NCBI RefSeq assembly: GCF_009377235.1
Contig: NZ_VMNX01000026.1
Location: 1 to 57,882, forward strand
Reading direction: 5' to 3'
Source: Streptomyces acidicola
GTDB lineage: Bacteria > Actinomycetota > Actinomycetes > Streptomycetales > Streptomycetaceae
Length of the DNA stretch: 57,882 bases
Below the pieces are notes generated by a model that searched no databases, had not been told where the DNA came from, and saw only the letters and a list, made by a program, of their open reading frames with translations. This document shows positions 49,419-57,882 of this stretch, piece after piece (within the stretch, counting starts at the first letter, position 1; each line of letters begins with the position of its first letter). Both the position numbers and the translations under genes were made by a program.

Positions 49419-49772
49419 TCACCGATTCAGCGACTCCAGCCAGTTCGGCGGCACGCGCCCCTCCGGTCCCGGTACCGGCTGGTCGGCGGGGTGGGCCAGC
49501 GGGGGAGCGAGGTCGGGGCCGGACTCGTACATCTGTGAGGTGTCGTAGTTCCAGAACCAGGCCTCGCCGGGCTCGTAGCTGCGGATGAACGGATGGTGGG
49601 CGTCGCGGGCATGGGCGCTCGCGTGCTGGGCGGGCGAGCTGTCGCAGCAGCCGACGTGCCCGCACTGGGCACAGCGCCGCAGATGGAACCACCATCCGCC
49701 TGCTGCGTCGCACTCCGTACAGCCCGGTCCGCTCGGCGGGACGCTCGGGTCGATTCCGGCGGGCAGGGTCAT
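49419..49772 (-). CDS. UBP-type zinc finger protein
   Basis: A 117-residue protein built around one UBP (ubiquitin-hydrolase-type) zinc finger: C18xxC21, C34xxC37, C42, then H50, H54 and H60, followed by HPFIRSYEPGEAWFWNY. Bacterial copies are common in actinobacteria beside two-component or redox genes. As bacteria lack ubiquitin, the finger may bind a C-terminal peptide or another ligand. ATGA overlap with the histidine kinase gene shows it belongs to that operon. A partner protein in the same signalling system is a reasonable guess. Confidence 0.85.
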   Translation of the reverse strand: MTLPAGIDPSVPPSGPGCTECDAAGGWWFHLRRCAQCGHVGCCDSSPAQHASAHARDAHHPFIRSYEPGEAWFWNYDTSQMYESGPDLAPPLAHPADQPVPGPEGRVPPNWLESLNR

Positions 49773-51265
49773 GACGCCTCCTCGGGGGCCGTGGATGGCT
49801 CGGGTGTTCCGGGTGTCCCGGGCGTGTCGGACTCCGTCGCCGTCAGCGGAAGCCGCACCTGGAACCGCGTGTCGCCCGGCACGGACTGCACCTCGAGGCT
49901 CCCGTGGTGCTTGTTGACGACGATGCGCCACGAGATGTCCAGCCCGAGCCCCGTCCCCTGTCCGACCGGCTTGGTGGTGAAGAACGGGTCGAAGATGCGA
50001 CCGCGGATGTCCGGCGGAATCCCGGGCCCCGTGTCGCGGAACTCGACCAGCAACTGGTCCCGGTCGAGCGCCGTGCGCACAGTCAGCTTGCCCTCCCCGC
50101 CCGCGTTGTTGATGGCCCCGACGGCGTTGTCGATCAGGTTGGTCCACACCTGGTTCAGCTCGCCCGGGTAGGCCGGGACGCGCGGCAGGGAGCGGTCGTA
50201 GTCCTTGACCACCTCGATCCGCGAGCCGATCTTCCCCGACAGCATCAGCAGCGTGCTGTCGAGGAGTTCGTGCACGTCCGCGACCTGGTACGGAGCCCGG
50301 TCGAGCTGCGAGTACTGCTTGGCCGCGTCGACGAGGGTGGAGACCCGGGTGGTGGAGTCCTCGATCTCGTTCATCAGGAGTTCGGTCTCCACCGTGTAGT
50401 TGAGCCACCGCACGGCGCCTTCGAGGGTCTGCTCGTCCACGGCCGCCGCGACCCGGTCCAGCCAGTCGGTGTCGAGGCCGGCCTGCACGAACGTCGGCGC
50501 GAGCTGCCAGCCGCCCGCGATGCCGTGGTCGTCGAACCACTCCTCCAGCGCGTCCTCCCGGTCGGACGCCTCCAGCGGGCTGAGCGGCGTCGCCTTGGAC
50601 ACCTGCTCGGCCGTACGCTCCTGGATCTCGACGAGCGTCGCCAGCGTCTCGCGCCGGTACGACCCCGAGGCGATGACCCCGAGCTTGTTCCGCATCCCCG
50701 CCACGCGTTCCCGCAGCGCCGAGGTGGCCCGGACCGCCGCCGCGGCCGGGTTGTTCAGCTCGTGCGTGAGTCCCGCCGACAGCGAACCGAGCGCCAGCAG
50801 CCGTTCACGCTCCCCGATCGTCCGCTGCGTGGTCTGGGTGCCGAAGAAGAGGCCTTCCAGCAGGTGCACGGCCATGGGGAACCACTCGCGCAGGACCGCG
50901 GAGAACGTCTCGGCCGGCAGCACGAAGAACCGTGAGGGTTCGGTGACGCGCACGGACCCCTTGTAGCGGGTGCTCTTGCCCGGACCGGTCACATACGCCT
51001 GCATGGCACCTGCGTACACCCCGCGCTGAGAGGTGCGGTTGGTCTCCACGTCGTCGTTCCCGACGCGCCGCGACATCACGAGGGTGCCTTCGAGGAGGAC
51101 GTAGAAACAGGTGGCAGGCTCACCCTCCCGATAGACATAGCCGGGGGCGAACCTCTCCACGCGGCCCTCCCGGCACAGCCGCGCGAGCTGCTCCTCGTCC
51201 AGCTTCTCGAACAGGAAGAGTGTGCCGAGCTCCGCCGCGTCACACGGCAGCGGCTGCCCGGTCAT
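49769..51265 (-). CDS. Cyclic-nucleotide-binding-domain histidine kinase
   Basis: A 498-residue soluble sensor kinase. Residues about 12-140 form a CRP-type cyclic-nucleotide-binding domain (FEKLDEEQLARLC, GYVYREGEPATCFYVLLEG, SRFFVLPAETF). The phosphoacceptor histidine is in SAGLTHELNNPAAAAVR (about 175). A long helical middle (200-330) precedes the HATPase_c domain: WTNLIDNAVGAI, FRDTGPGIPP, GQGTGLGLDIS. There is no membrane segment. It is translationally coupled to the flavoprotein gene upstream and the zinc-finger gene downstream. The receiver domain of the upstream fusion protein is its likely partner. Confidence 0.9.
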   Translation of the reverse strand: MTGQPLPCDAAELGTLFLFEKLDEEQLARLCREGRVERFAPGYVYREGEPATCFYVLLEGTLVMSRRVGNDDVETNRTSQRGVYAGAMQAYVTGPGKSTRYKGSVRVTEPSRFFVLPAETFSAVLREWFPMAVHLLEGLFFGTQTTQRTIGERERLLALGSLSAGLTHELNNPAAAAVRATSALRERVAGMRNKLGVIASGSYRRETLATLVEIQERTAEQVSKATPLSPLEASDREDALEEWFDDHGIAGGWQLAPTFVQAGLDTDWLDRVAAAVDEQTLEGAVRWLNYTVETELLMNEIEDSTTRVSTLVDAAKQYSQLDRAPYQVADVHELLDSTLLMLSGKIGSRIEVVKDYDRSLPRVPAYPGELNQVWTNLIDNAVGAINNAGGEGKLTVRTALDRDQLLVEFRDTGPGIPPDIRGRIFDPFFTTKPVGQGTGLGLDISWRIVVNKHHGSLEVQSVPGDTRFQVRLPLTATESDTPGTPGTPEPSTAPEEAS

Positions 51266-52938
51266 GACTGCTCCAGATACCGGTGCACGAGCATCACGGC
51301 CATCGCTCCCTCTCCGACCGCGGACGCGACCCGCTTGGCGGACTCCGCCCGCGCGTCCCCGGCGACGAACACGCCGGGCACATTGGTCTCCAGGTGGTAC
51401 GGCGGCCGGTCCAGCTCCCAGCCCGGGGGCGGCCCGCCGTCATCGGTCAGATCGGGCCCGGCCAGGACGAACCCGCGCTCGTCCCGCAGCAGGGTGCCCT
51501 CCAGCCAGTCCGTCAGCGGCGCGGCGCCGATGAACACGAACAGCCACTGCGCGTCGGCGAGTTCGCTGCGCCCGCTCGCCAGGTCCCGCAGGGTGAGCTG
51601 CTCCAGGTGCTCCGTGCCGTGGGCGGAGTCCACGACGGTGCCCGTGCGCACGGAGATGTTGGGTATCGATTCGATCTGCTGGATCAGATAGTGCGACATG
51701 GACGCCTCCAGCGACTCCCCGCGCACCAGCAGCGTCACCGACTTGGCGTGGCGCGCCAGATACACCGCGGCCTGACCTGCCGAGTTCGCTCCGCCCACGA
51801 TGTACACGTCGTGCCCCTGGCAGGCGGCGGCCTCGGTCAGCGCCGACCCGTAGAACACCCCGCACCCCGTCAGGTCCCCACAGCCCGGCGCCTCGAGCTG
51901 CCGGTACGACACGCCGGTCGCCAGGATCACGCTGTGCGCGGCGATCGAGGAACCGTCGGAGAACCGGACCGTGCGCGACGCCCCGCCCACCTCAAGACCG
52001 GTCACCTCGCGCGCGGTGAGGATCTCGGCACCGAACTTCGCGGCCTGCCGCCGCGCCCGCCCGGTGAGCTGCGAGCCGGACACGCCGTCGGGGAACCCCA
52101 GGTAGTTCTCGATCCGTGAGCTCTGCCCGGCCTGCCCACCGGTCGCGGACCGCTCCACGAGCACGGTCCTCAGCCCCTCCGAGGCCCCGTACACAGCGGC
52201 CCCGAGCCCGGCCGGCCCACCGCCGATGACGACCAGGTCGTAGAACTCGGCCTCCGGCGTCGTCGCGAGCCCGACCCGGTCCGCGAGCTCCGCGTCCTCG
52301 GGCGCCACCAGCGGCGTACCGTCCGGCGTGACCACCAGCGGCAGCCGCTCACCGTCGGCTCCGGCCGCCGCCAGCAGCCGGCGTCCCTCCGGCTCGTCGG
52401 ACGAGAACCAGCGGTACGGCACCTGGTTGCGGGCGAGGAACTCGCGTACGCCCGACGATCTCGCCGACCAGCGGTGCCCGACCACCTTCGTCACGCCCAC
52501 GCACGCCCGGTCGGCGGCCCGCCAGGCCTCCAGCAGGTCGTCCAGGACCGGGTACAGCTTCTCCTCGGGCGGGTCCCACGGCTTGAGCAGATAGTGGTCG
52601 AGGTCGATCACATTGATCGCATCGATCGCCGCGCTCGTGTCGGCGTACGCCGTCAGCAGCACCCGCCGGGCCCGGGGATAGATGTCGAGCGCCTGCTCAA
52701 GGAACTCGATCCCGTTCATCTCCGGCATCCGGTAGTCGGCCAGCAGCACCGCCACCTGGTCACCGCGCAGCTTCAGCTCCCGCAGCGCCTCCAGGGCACT
52801 CTCGCCGGACTCGGCCCGCACGACCCGGTACGACTCGCCGTACCGGCGGCGCAGATCGCGGGCCACGGCGCGCGAGACCCCCGGATCGTCGTCCACGGTC
52901 AGAATGACGTTCCGTGCCGGACCTGCGGCCTGTGCCAT
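51262..52938 (-). CDS. Response regulator/thioredoxin-reductase-like fusion
   Basis: A 558-residue protein in three parts. Residues 8-125 are a receiver domain with TVDDDPG, phospho-acceptor Asp 68 (LLADYRMPEMNG) and lysine in YLLKPWD. Residues about 145-225 look like a thioredoxin/glutaredoxin fold without cysteines (VVGHRWSARSSGVREFL). Residues 232-558 are an FAD/NAD reductase of the thioredoxin reductase type (VVIGGGPAGLGAAVYGAS, YIVGGANSAGQAAVYLA, GVFVAGDARAES). The catalytic CxxC is replaced by VFYGSALTEAAAC (361-373), so normal thioredoxin reduction is impossible. First gene of the operon; GGGAG precedes the ATG. Confidence 0.9.
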   Translation of the reverse strand: MAQAAGPARNVILTVDDDPGVSRAVARDLRRRYGESYRVVRAESGESALEALRELKLRGDQVAVLLADYRMPEMNGIEFLEQALDIYPRARRVLLTAYADTSAAIDAINVIDLDHYLLKPWDPPEEKLYPVLDDLLEAWRAADRACVGVTKVVGHRWSARSSGVREFLARNQVPYRWFSSDEPEGRRLLAAAGADGERLPLVVTPDGTPLVAPEDAELADRVGLATTPEAEFYDLVVIGGGPAGLGAAVYGASEGLRTVLVERSATGGQAGQSSRIENYLGFPDGVSGSQLTGRARRQAAKFGAEILTAREVTGLEVGGASRTVRFSDGSSIAAHSVILATGVSYRQLEAPGCGDLTGCGVFYGSALTEAAACQGHDVYIVGGANSAGQAAVYLARHAKSVTLLVRGESLEASMSHYLIQQIESIPNISVRTGTVVDSAHGTEHLEQLTLRDLASGRSELADAQWLFVFIGAAPLTDWLEGTLLRDERGFVLAGPDLTDDGGPPPGWELDRPPYHLETNVPGVFVAGDARAESAKRVASAVGEGAMAVMLVHRYLEQS

Positions 52939-53094
52939 CTGTCTCCCACCCTGAGCGCTGAAGCTCCCCTTCCGCCATCGTAAGGTCGGTCGTCCCGTTT
53001 TCGCTTCGGAAGGGGGATGCGCCCAGGGTGCCGGGGAAGGAACGCCCCGTAGGAAGGCGCACGACAAGCGACCCGTCGAGGGAGAGACAGCCGA

Positions 53095-53967
53095 ATGATC
53101 CGCCCGATCACCGTGGGAGTGGACGGAACACCCGAGAGCAGGGCCGCCGCGGCCTGGGCGGGACGGGAGGCCGTCCGCCGCGGCCTGCCCCTGAGGATCG
53201 TGCACGCCTGGCAGTGGCAGCCGACCGACGTCGCCATCGCCGCGGACCAGGACACCCAGGCGGGCTGGGCCCGCGACCTGGTGCGGGAGGCCGGGCGGAC
53301 CGTCACCGAACGGCACCCGGGCCTGACCGTGACCGCCGAGATACTCGACGGGGGAGCGGTCGAGTCACTCGTGGCCGCGGCGGCGGAGGCCGAGAAGCTG
53401 GTGCTGGGCACGCGCGGGCACGGCGCGATCGTCGGCTTCCTGCTCGGGTCCGTCGGCCAGCAGGTCCTCGCCGAGGCCGAGCGGCCCGTCGTCCTCGTCC
53501 GCTCCGACGACCACCCCGAGGCCGAGGCGGGCGGCCGGGAGATCGTCGTCGGTCAGCACGGCGGCCCCGACGACAGCTCCGCCGCCCTCGGCTTCGCCTT
53601 CGAGACGGCCGCCGCCCGCGGCGCCGGACTACGCGCCGTACGGGCCTGGAACCTGCCCCCGGTGTTCGCCTACAGCCCCGGCTCGCTGAGACTCGCGGAC
53701 CAGGCCGGGGGCCTGGAACCGTACGAGAAGGAGGCGCTCGGCGAGGCACTGCGGCCCTGGCGTGAACGGTTCCCCGATGTGCCCGTGACCGAGCACGTGG
53801 AGATCGGCAGCGCGGCCCAGGTCCTGCTGTCGGTGGCCGGGCGGGCCCAGCTGATGGTGGCCGGACGGCGTGCCCACCGCCGCGCGGTCGGCTCGCGCAT
53901 CGGTTCGGTCGCCCACGCCCTCGTCCATCACGCGCCCTGCCCGGTGGCCGTCGTACCGCCCTCCTGA
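53095..53967 (+). CDS. Universal stress protein, tandem UspA domains
   Basis: A 290-residue protein with two UspA domains. Each starts with a beta strand: ITVGVDGTPESRAAAAWA (residues 5-22), and EIVVGQHGGPDDSSAALGFA near 148. The first ends with the ATP-binding motif VLGTRGHGAIVGFLLGSVG, the second with the weaker VAGRRAHRRAVGSRIGSVAHAL. It probably binds ATP and responds to stress or redox state. It is divergent from the kinase/flavoprotein operon, 156 bases away. Its 3' end overlaps the DUF4032 gene on the other strand by 40 bases. Confidence 0.92.
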   Translation: MIRPITVGVDGTPESRAAAAWAGREAVRRGLPLRIVHAWQWQPTDVAIAADQDTQAGWARDLVREAGRTVTERHPGLTVTAEILDGGAVESLVAAAAEAEKLVLGTRGHGAIVGFLLGSVGQQVLAEAERPVVLVRSDDHPEAEAGGREIVVGQHGGPDDSSAALGFAFETAAARGAGLRAVRAWNLPPVFAYSPGSLRLADQAGGLEPYEKEALGEALRPWRERFPDVPVTEHVEIGSAAQVLLSVAGRAQLMVAGRRAHRRAVGSRIGSVAHALVHHAPCPVAVVPPS

Positions 53968-55208
53968 ACCGCCCCGGCCACGGCGGCCTCGGGGAGCGTC
54001 GCACGGACCTTGGGGAGGACGTTCTCGATGTAGTCCTTCACGGCCGTGTCCAGACCTATGTCGTGCTGGGCCCGCTCCGACAGGTACCAGCGGTGTTCCA
54101 GCAACTCGTGGTACAGCTCGGCCGGGTCCATGGAACCGCGCAGCTCCAGCGGTATCACCCGCACGGTCGGCCGGAACACGTCGCGGACCCAGCGGTGGGC
54201 CAGCACCTCCGGGCGGGCCGCGAGGGGATCGCCGGGCGCATAGTCGTCCTGGGTGGCCATCCAGCTCTCCAGGTCCGTGAGCAGTCTGCGCGCCTGGTTC
54301 TCCTCGGTGTCGAGGCCGGTCAGCCGCAGCAGCTGCCGCTGGTGGTGACCGGCGTCGACGACCTTCGGCACGAACGTGACGCTGTCCCCGTTGGACGAGT
54401 GGGTGATCTGCATCTCGGCCACGTCGAAACCGAGCTCGTTGAGACGGCGTATGCGGTGCTCGATGTAGTGGTGCTTGCCCGCCGGGTACACCGTCGTGCG
54501 GGTCAGCTCACCCCACAGGCCCTGGTACCGCGCGCAGATCTCCGTACCGAACTCGATGGGGTCGACGGACGGGTGCAGCGCCCCCGACGCCTCCAGGTCG
54601 AGCAGTTCCCCGCTGATGTTCACCCGCGCCAGGTCGAGGTCGTAGTCGCGCTGCCCGTCGCTCAGCCTCGGATGCAGCTCGCCGGTCTCGGCGTCGACCA
54701 GGTACGCGGCGTAGGCACCGGCGTCCCGCCGGAACAGGGTGTTGGACAGCGAACAGTCCCCCCAGGCGAACCCGGCCAGGTGCAGCCGCACCAGCAGCAC
54801 GGCCAGCGCGTCCATGAGGCGGTGCATGGTCGCGGGCCGCATCGTCGTCTCGAACAGCGACCGGTACGGCATCGAGCCGCGCAGGTGACGCGTGATCAGT
54901 ACGGGCTCCAGGTAGTCACCGTCCGCGTCGGTGCGGCCCGTGACGACGGCCAGCGCGTCCACCGCGGGGATGCCCAGCCGGTCCAGGTCCCGCAGCAGCT
55001 CGAACTCCCGCACCGCGGGCCGCTCGGCGAGCTCCTTCACGGCGACGACCTCCGAGCCGGCGCGGGCGTAGCGCACCACGTGCCGCGAGATACCGCGCGG
55101 CAACGGCACGAGACGGTTCTCGGGCCACTCCTCCAGGGGCAGGTGCCACGGCAGGTCCAGCAGCAGCGCGGGGTGCTCCGGGTTCGTGGCGCTGATCTGC
55201 AATGCCAT
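53928..55208 (-). CDS. DUF4032 domain protein (kinase-like fold)
   Basis: A 426-residue cytoplasmic protein. The N-terminal half resembles a lipopolysaccharide-kinase/RIO-like fold: VVAVKELAERPAVREFELLRDL (Lys and Glu), the catalytic-loop-like LHLAGFAWGDCSLSNTLF and AYLVDAETGE as the DFG-like site. The DUF4032 part follows (LGFDVAEMQI, HHQRQLLRLTGLD, WYLSERAQHDIGL). The family is an actinobacterial protein of unknown role. ATG 55208 has GGGCAGGA upstream. It lies between a stress protein and a SpoIIE-type phosphatase. Confidence 0.88.
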   Translation of the reverse strand: MALQISATNPEHPALLLDLPWHLPLEEWPENRLVPLPRGISRHVVRYARAGSEVVAVKELAERPAVREFELLRDLDRLGIPAVDALAVVTGRTDADGDYLEPVLITRHLRGSMPYRSLFETTMRPATMHRLMDALAVLLVRLHLAGFAWGDCSLSNTLFRRDAGAYAAYLVDAETGELHPRLSDGQRDYDLDLARVNISGELLDLEASGALHPSVDPIEFGTEICARYQGLWGELTRTTVYPAGKHHYIEHRIRRLNELGFDVAEMQITHSSNGDSVTFVPKVVDAGHHQRQLLRLTGLDTEENQARRLLTDLESWMATQDDYAPGDPLAARPEVLAHRWVRDVFRPTVRVIPLELRGSMDPAELYHELLEHRWYLSERAQHDIGLDTAVKDYIENVLPKVRATLPEAAVAGAVQEGGTTATGQGA

Positions 55209-55338
55209 CGGTGTCCTGCCCTCGCCTCACGGTCGTGTGCCGGCCGGGCACGGCGCGGTGCCGTGTCCCAGAGCATCTCCGCACTTCGACGGCCGTCCCG
55301 TCAACCTGGGGGTGGACTTCACCCGCCGTAGAAGCCCC

Positions 55339-57843
55339 CTAGGGGTGCCGCTCGTCGTCCTGATGGAGCGTCGCGAGCAGGAGCGCGATGTCGTCGGGGC
55401 GGTCGGTGGTGTGGCGCGCCTCGTCGGTGAGCTCGTCGGCGACTCCGCCCAGGGAGGCACCGTCCGGTTTCTCGGCGGGCACGGCCGCGAGCGACAGCGC
55501 CGTACGGAGCGCCTCGATGCCCTCGTCGATGTCCCCGCCCGGCCGCTCGACGAGGCCGTCGGTGTACAGCGCCAGGACGGCGCCCGGTTCCAGACACAGC
55601 TCCGTCACCGGGTAACGGGCCTCCGGGTCCACGCCGAGCACCACACCGCCGGGCAGGTCCAGCACGTCGGTACGGCCACCGGGGTGCCGCAGGAGGGGCT
55701 GCGGGTGTCCGGCGCGCGCGGCCCGGACGACTCCGGTGACCGGATCGAGCCGGATGTAGCAACAGCTGGCGAACTGACCCGGATCGAGATCGATGAGCAG
55801 CCGGTTCGTCCCGCTCATCACCTCGTCCGGCGGATGGTCTCCGACTGCGAAGGCCCTTACCGCACTGCGCAGCTGGCCCATCGTGGCCGCGGCCTGCACC
55901 CCGCGGCCCTGCACATCGCCGATGACCAGGGCCAGCCCGTTGCCGGTCTCCACCACGTCGTACCAGTCACCACCGACATCGATGCCCTGCGTACCCGGCA
56001 GATAGCACCCGGCCGTCTCCAACCGCGGATGCGCCGACAGCCGGCGCGGCAGCAGCGCCTCCTGCAGCGCTCGCGCGATCGTGGCCTCGGTGTCGTAGCG
56101 CCGCGCCCTCTCCAGCGCCTGGGCGATCAGCCCGGCCAGCGCCGTGAGCACCGTGCGCTCCTGCCCGCTGAAGCCACGCGGCCGGTCGAAGCCGAGGATG
56201 CAGGAGCCCACCGGCCGCCCGGACGCGATCAGCGGCAGGAACGCCCGGGCGCCCTCGGTGCCGTCCAGCGGGATGCCCGGATAGACGGCCTCCAGCTGCC
56301 CCAGCGACTCGAAGAACAGGGGCTTGCCGGTGGTGAGCGCATCCACGGCCGGCAGCCGCGTGTCCAGCCCCATCCCCTCGAACTCGGAGAGGAACCCCTG
56401 CGCGTAGCCCGTCTCCCACGCCAGGTACAGGTGCCGTTCGTGCAGCAGGTGGATGGCCAGCCGGCGGCCGCCGAACGCGGGCAGCAGCTCGCGCATCACG
56501 ACCTCGGAGACCTGCTGGGCGGTCACGGCCTCGGTCAGCGCGATGGCCAGGAAGATCGGCCGGTACACCGGTGCCATCGAGGCGACCCCCGCCGTCGTCG
56601 GTGGTGCCTCGTCCACCGGGGCGGCCTCGGCGGTGTCCGCGATCTGCCCCAGTGGAACCAGCCGGCACGTCATGAGGTCCGGGCCGGGATGCACCGACAG
56701 CGTCAGCCAGTCACCGTCGTGCCCGTGCCACCCCCGCCCCGGACCGACCGGGTGGGGACGCCGGACGTGGAAGTTCACCGGGTCCGGCGACAGCAGCGCC
56801 CCGCGCAGATGGTCCTCGTACGAAGGCTGCCGCAGCCAGGGCACCGCCTGCGGCAGGGGCCGGCCGACGAGTTCCGTCCTCGGCCGGCCGAGGAGCTCGG
56901 CACCCCGCGGATTGACGTACGTGATCAGGCCGAGCCGGTCGAACGCGAACACACCGTCCGGGAGCAGATCGGCCGCACCGTCCGCCGCGGGCCCCGGCCC
57001 AGGGTCGACGACGAGCCCCCGCACCACGGGCGGCGCCTGGGGCATCCAGCACTCCAACAGGCGCAGAGCCCCGTCCGCGGACCGCACCGTCAGCGGCCCA
57101 CCCGCCGGATGGCCGGCGGCCACGGCGTGCAGGGCGTCCAGCACCAGCGGCGCATCGTCGGACGCCACCGCCTCCGCGAACACCTCAGGGGTCCCGGGGA
57201 GATCATCAGGAGCGCAGCCCGCCAGCACCCGCAGGGCGTCGTCCATCGTGACGGTTCCGGCAGCCGGGTCCCAGGTGAAGTGGCCGACACGGCCGACCGG
57301 CGAACCGGTGGCCGGGGGCCGCACACACAGCGGATCCCCGTCCCAGACGATCTCCGCCCCCTCCACCTCCAGCGCCCGCAGCCCGGCGCCCAGCTGGTCC
57401 GCGATCCCGGTGACCACGTCGTCGTCGGACAGCACGGCCGCGGTGTCCGGGGCCGCCGGCCGCAGCACCGTCAGCACCCCGTACGTCGTCGAGCCCGCCA
57501 CCACGGGTACGTAGACCGACCCGAACCGGAACGGCAGGCCCGCCGCGAACTGGGGGTAACGGCGCATCGTCTCGGTGGCGTCGGGCAGCACCACATGAGC
57601 GCCGTGCCTGAAGGCGTCGGCGGCGGGGAACTGCCGGTCCACGTGCAACTGCCACCACGGGCGGAACAGCGGGCCGGGCACTCCGGCGAGCAGGGCGAGC
57701 CGCAGCAGTCCGGGCGTGCCCGACCGCAGGTAGACGCCGCCCGCACAGCCGCTCAGCGCACGCATCGCCTCCGCCACGGCAGCGATGAGCACGGCCTGCG
57801 GCCTTCCGGGCGCCGGTGCGTCACGCTCCGAGCTCCCATGCAT
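55339..57843 (-). CDS. SpoIIE/RsbU-type PP2C phosphatase with GAF and PAS domains
   Basis: An 834-residue soluble signalling phosphatase. The N-terminal region (about 15-160) is GAF-like. Two PAS-like domains follow (about 185-270 and 290-390, with VFAFDRLGLITYVNPRGAELLG), then a GAF domain (about 430-585) and the SpoIIE catalytic domain with metal motifs DVGGDWYDVV, GDVQGRGVQAA, ALYTDGLVERPGGD and DDIALLL. Such proteins dephosphorylate anti-anti-sigma factors and so activate stress sigma factors. There is no HATPase or membrane segment. I chose ATG 57843 with GAAGG upstream; an in-frame GTG at the very window edge is less likely. Confidence 0.88.
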   Translation of the reverse strand: MHGSSERDAPAPGRPQAVLIAAVAEAMRALSGCAGGVYLRSGTPGLLRLALLAGVPGPLFRPWWQLHVDRQFPAADAFRHGAHVVLPDATETMRRYPQFAAGLPFRFGSVYVPVVAGSTTYGVLTVLRPAAPDTAAVLSDDDVVTGIADQLGAGLRALEVEGAEIVWDGDPLCVRPPATGSPVGRVGHFTWDPAAGTVTMDDALRVLAGCAPDDLPGTPEVFAEAVASDDAPLVLDALHAVAAGHPAGGPLTVRSADGALRLLECWMPQAPPVVRGLVVDPGPGPAADGAADLLPDGVFAFDRLGLITYVNPRGAELLGRPRTELVGRPLPQAVPWLRQPSYEDHLRGALLSPDPVNFHVRRPHPVGPGRGWHGHDGDWLTLSVHPGPDLMTCRLVPLGQIADTAEAAPVDEAPPTTAGVASMAPVYRPIFLAIALTEAVTAQQVSEVVMRELLPAFGGRRLAIHLLHERHLYLAWETGYAQGFLSEFEGMGLDTRLPAVDALTTGKPLFFESLGQLEAVYPGIPLDGTEGARAFLPLIASGRPVGSCILGFDRPRGFSGQERTVLTALAGLIAQALERARRYDTEATIARALQEALLPRRLSAHPRLETAGCYLPGTQGIDVGGDWYDVVETGNGLALVIGDVQGRGVQAAATMGQLRSAVRAFAVGDHPPDEVMSGTNRLLIDLDPGQFASCCYIRLDPVTGVVRAARAGHPQPLLRHPGGRTDVLDLPGGVVLGVDPEARYPVTELCLEPGAVLALYTDGLVERPGGDIDEGIEALRTALSLAAVPAEKPDGASLGGVADELTDEARHTTDRPDDIALLLATLHQDDERHP

Positions 57844-57882
57844 CGCTCTGCCTTCGTCCCCGTGCAGTCGGCCCACCCACAC

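Noticed and set aside
1..57882. CRISPR array, biosynthetic cluster or prophage
   Set aside because: No regularly spaced repeats, no polyketide, peptide or terpene synthase, and no phage structural or integrase genes other than the IS607-like recombinase were seen.

Overview
The window looks like chromosomal DNA of a Streptomyces or close actinomycete relative. GC content is very high, GTG starts are common, genes in operons overlap by ATGA or GTGA, and many families are typical of streptomycetes (DUF6153, DUF5134, DUF6328, maltokinase-cap, DUF4032, SpoIIE phosphatases). I see no rRNA, tRNA, CRISPR array, phage module or large biosynthetic cluster. I cannot name the species.

Layout. 0.2-4.1 kb: a metal-handling-like group with a DUF305 lipoprotein, a DUF6153 protein, a BlaI/CopY-type repressor overlapping an M56 peptidase, and a Met/His-rich DUF5134 membrane protein. 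4.1-7.45 kb: a class-C-beta-lactamase-like serine hydrolase gene split near codon 18 by a ~2.2 kb IS607-like element, which carries a serine-recombinase tnpA and a frameshifted tnpB. 7.5-12.5 kb: a GNAT protein, then an operon of ABC ATPase, ABC permease, histidine kinase and LuxR-type regulator. 12.8-18.6 kb: DUF1684 and a complete peptide/nickel-type ABC importer. 18.7-20.2 kb: a Tat-exported sulfite-oxidase-like enzyme whose stop codon lies in the terminal repeat of a ~230 bp MITE-like inverted-repeat element.

20.3-34.5 kb is one divergent catabolic locus. Leftward it encodes a DUF1537 acid-sugar kinase, a PdxA-family dehydrogenase and a DeoR repressor. Rightward it encodes a second peptide/opine-type ABC importer, an aldo/keto reductase, an HpcH/HpaI aldolase, a sialidase-fold protein, a D-2-hydroxyacid dehydrogenase and an atypical Nramp-family transporter. 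The control region holds two direct repeats that are good operator candidates. The set fits uptake of an acid-sugar-like compound, kinase plus PdxA2 oxidation, and aldol cleavage, as known for D-threonate and D-erythronate. The substrate itself is inference.

34.7-49.4 kb is a mix of single genes and short units: a VanX-type dipeptidase, a TerD-CAP-CAP fusion, a DUF1232 protein, an RpiR regulator, a remnant of an FAD-linked oxidase, DUF6328, a Tat-exported WD40-amidohydrolase, a THUMP-type RNA methyltransferase with a tiny upstream ORF, a maltokinase-cap protein, a 4-hydroxybenzoate-hydroxylase-like monooxygenase, a VOC protein, an AadA-like nucleotidyltransferase and a BrkB-like membrane protein. 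Three of these genes appear leaderless. 49.4-52.9 kb is a tight operon: a response-regulator/thioredoxin-reductase-like fusion without redox cysteines, a cyclic-nucleotide-domain histidine kinase and a UBP-type zinc finger. The window ends with a tandem universal stress protein, DUF4032 and a multi-sensor SpoIIE phosphatase.

The most interesting items are the kinase/flavoprotein/zinc-finger signalling operon, the acid-sugar locus with its motif-less Nramp homologue, the precisely reconstructable IS607-like insertion, the TerD-CAP-CAP fusion and the MITE at a stop codon.
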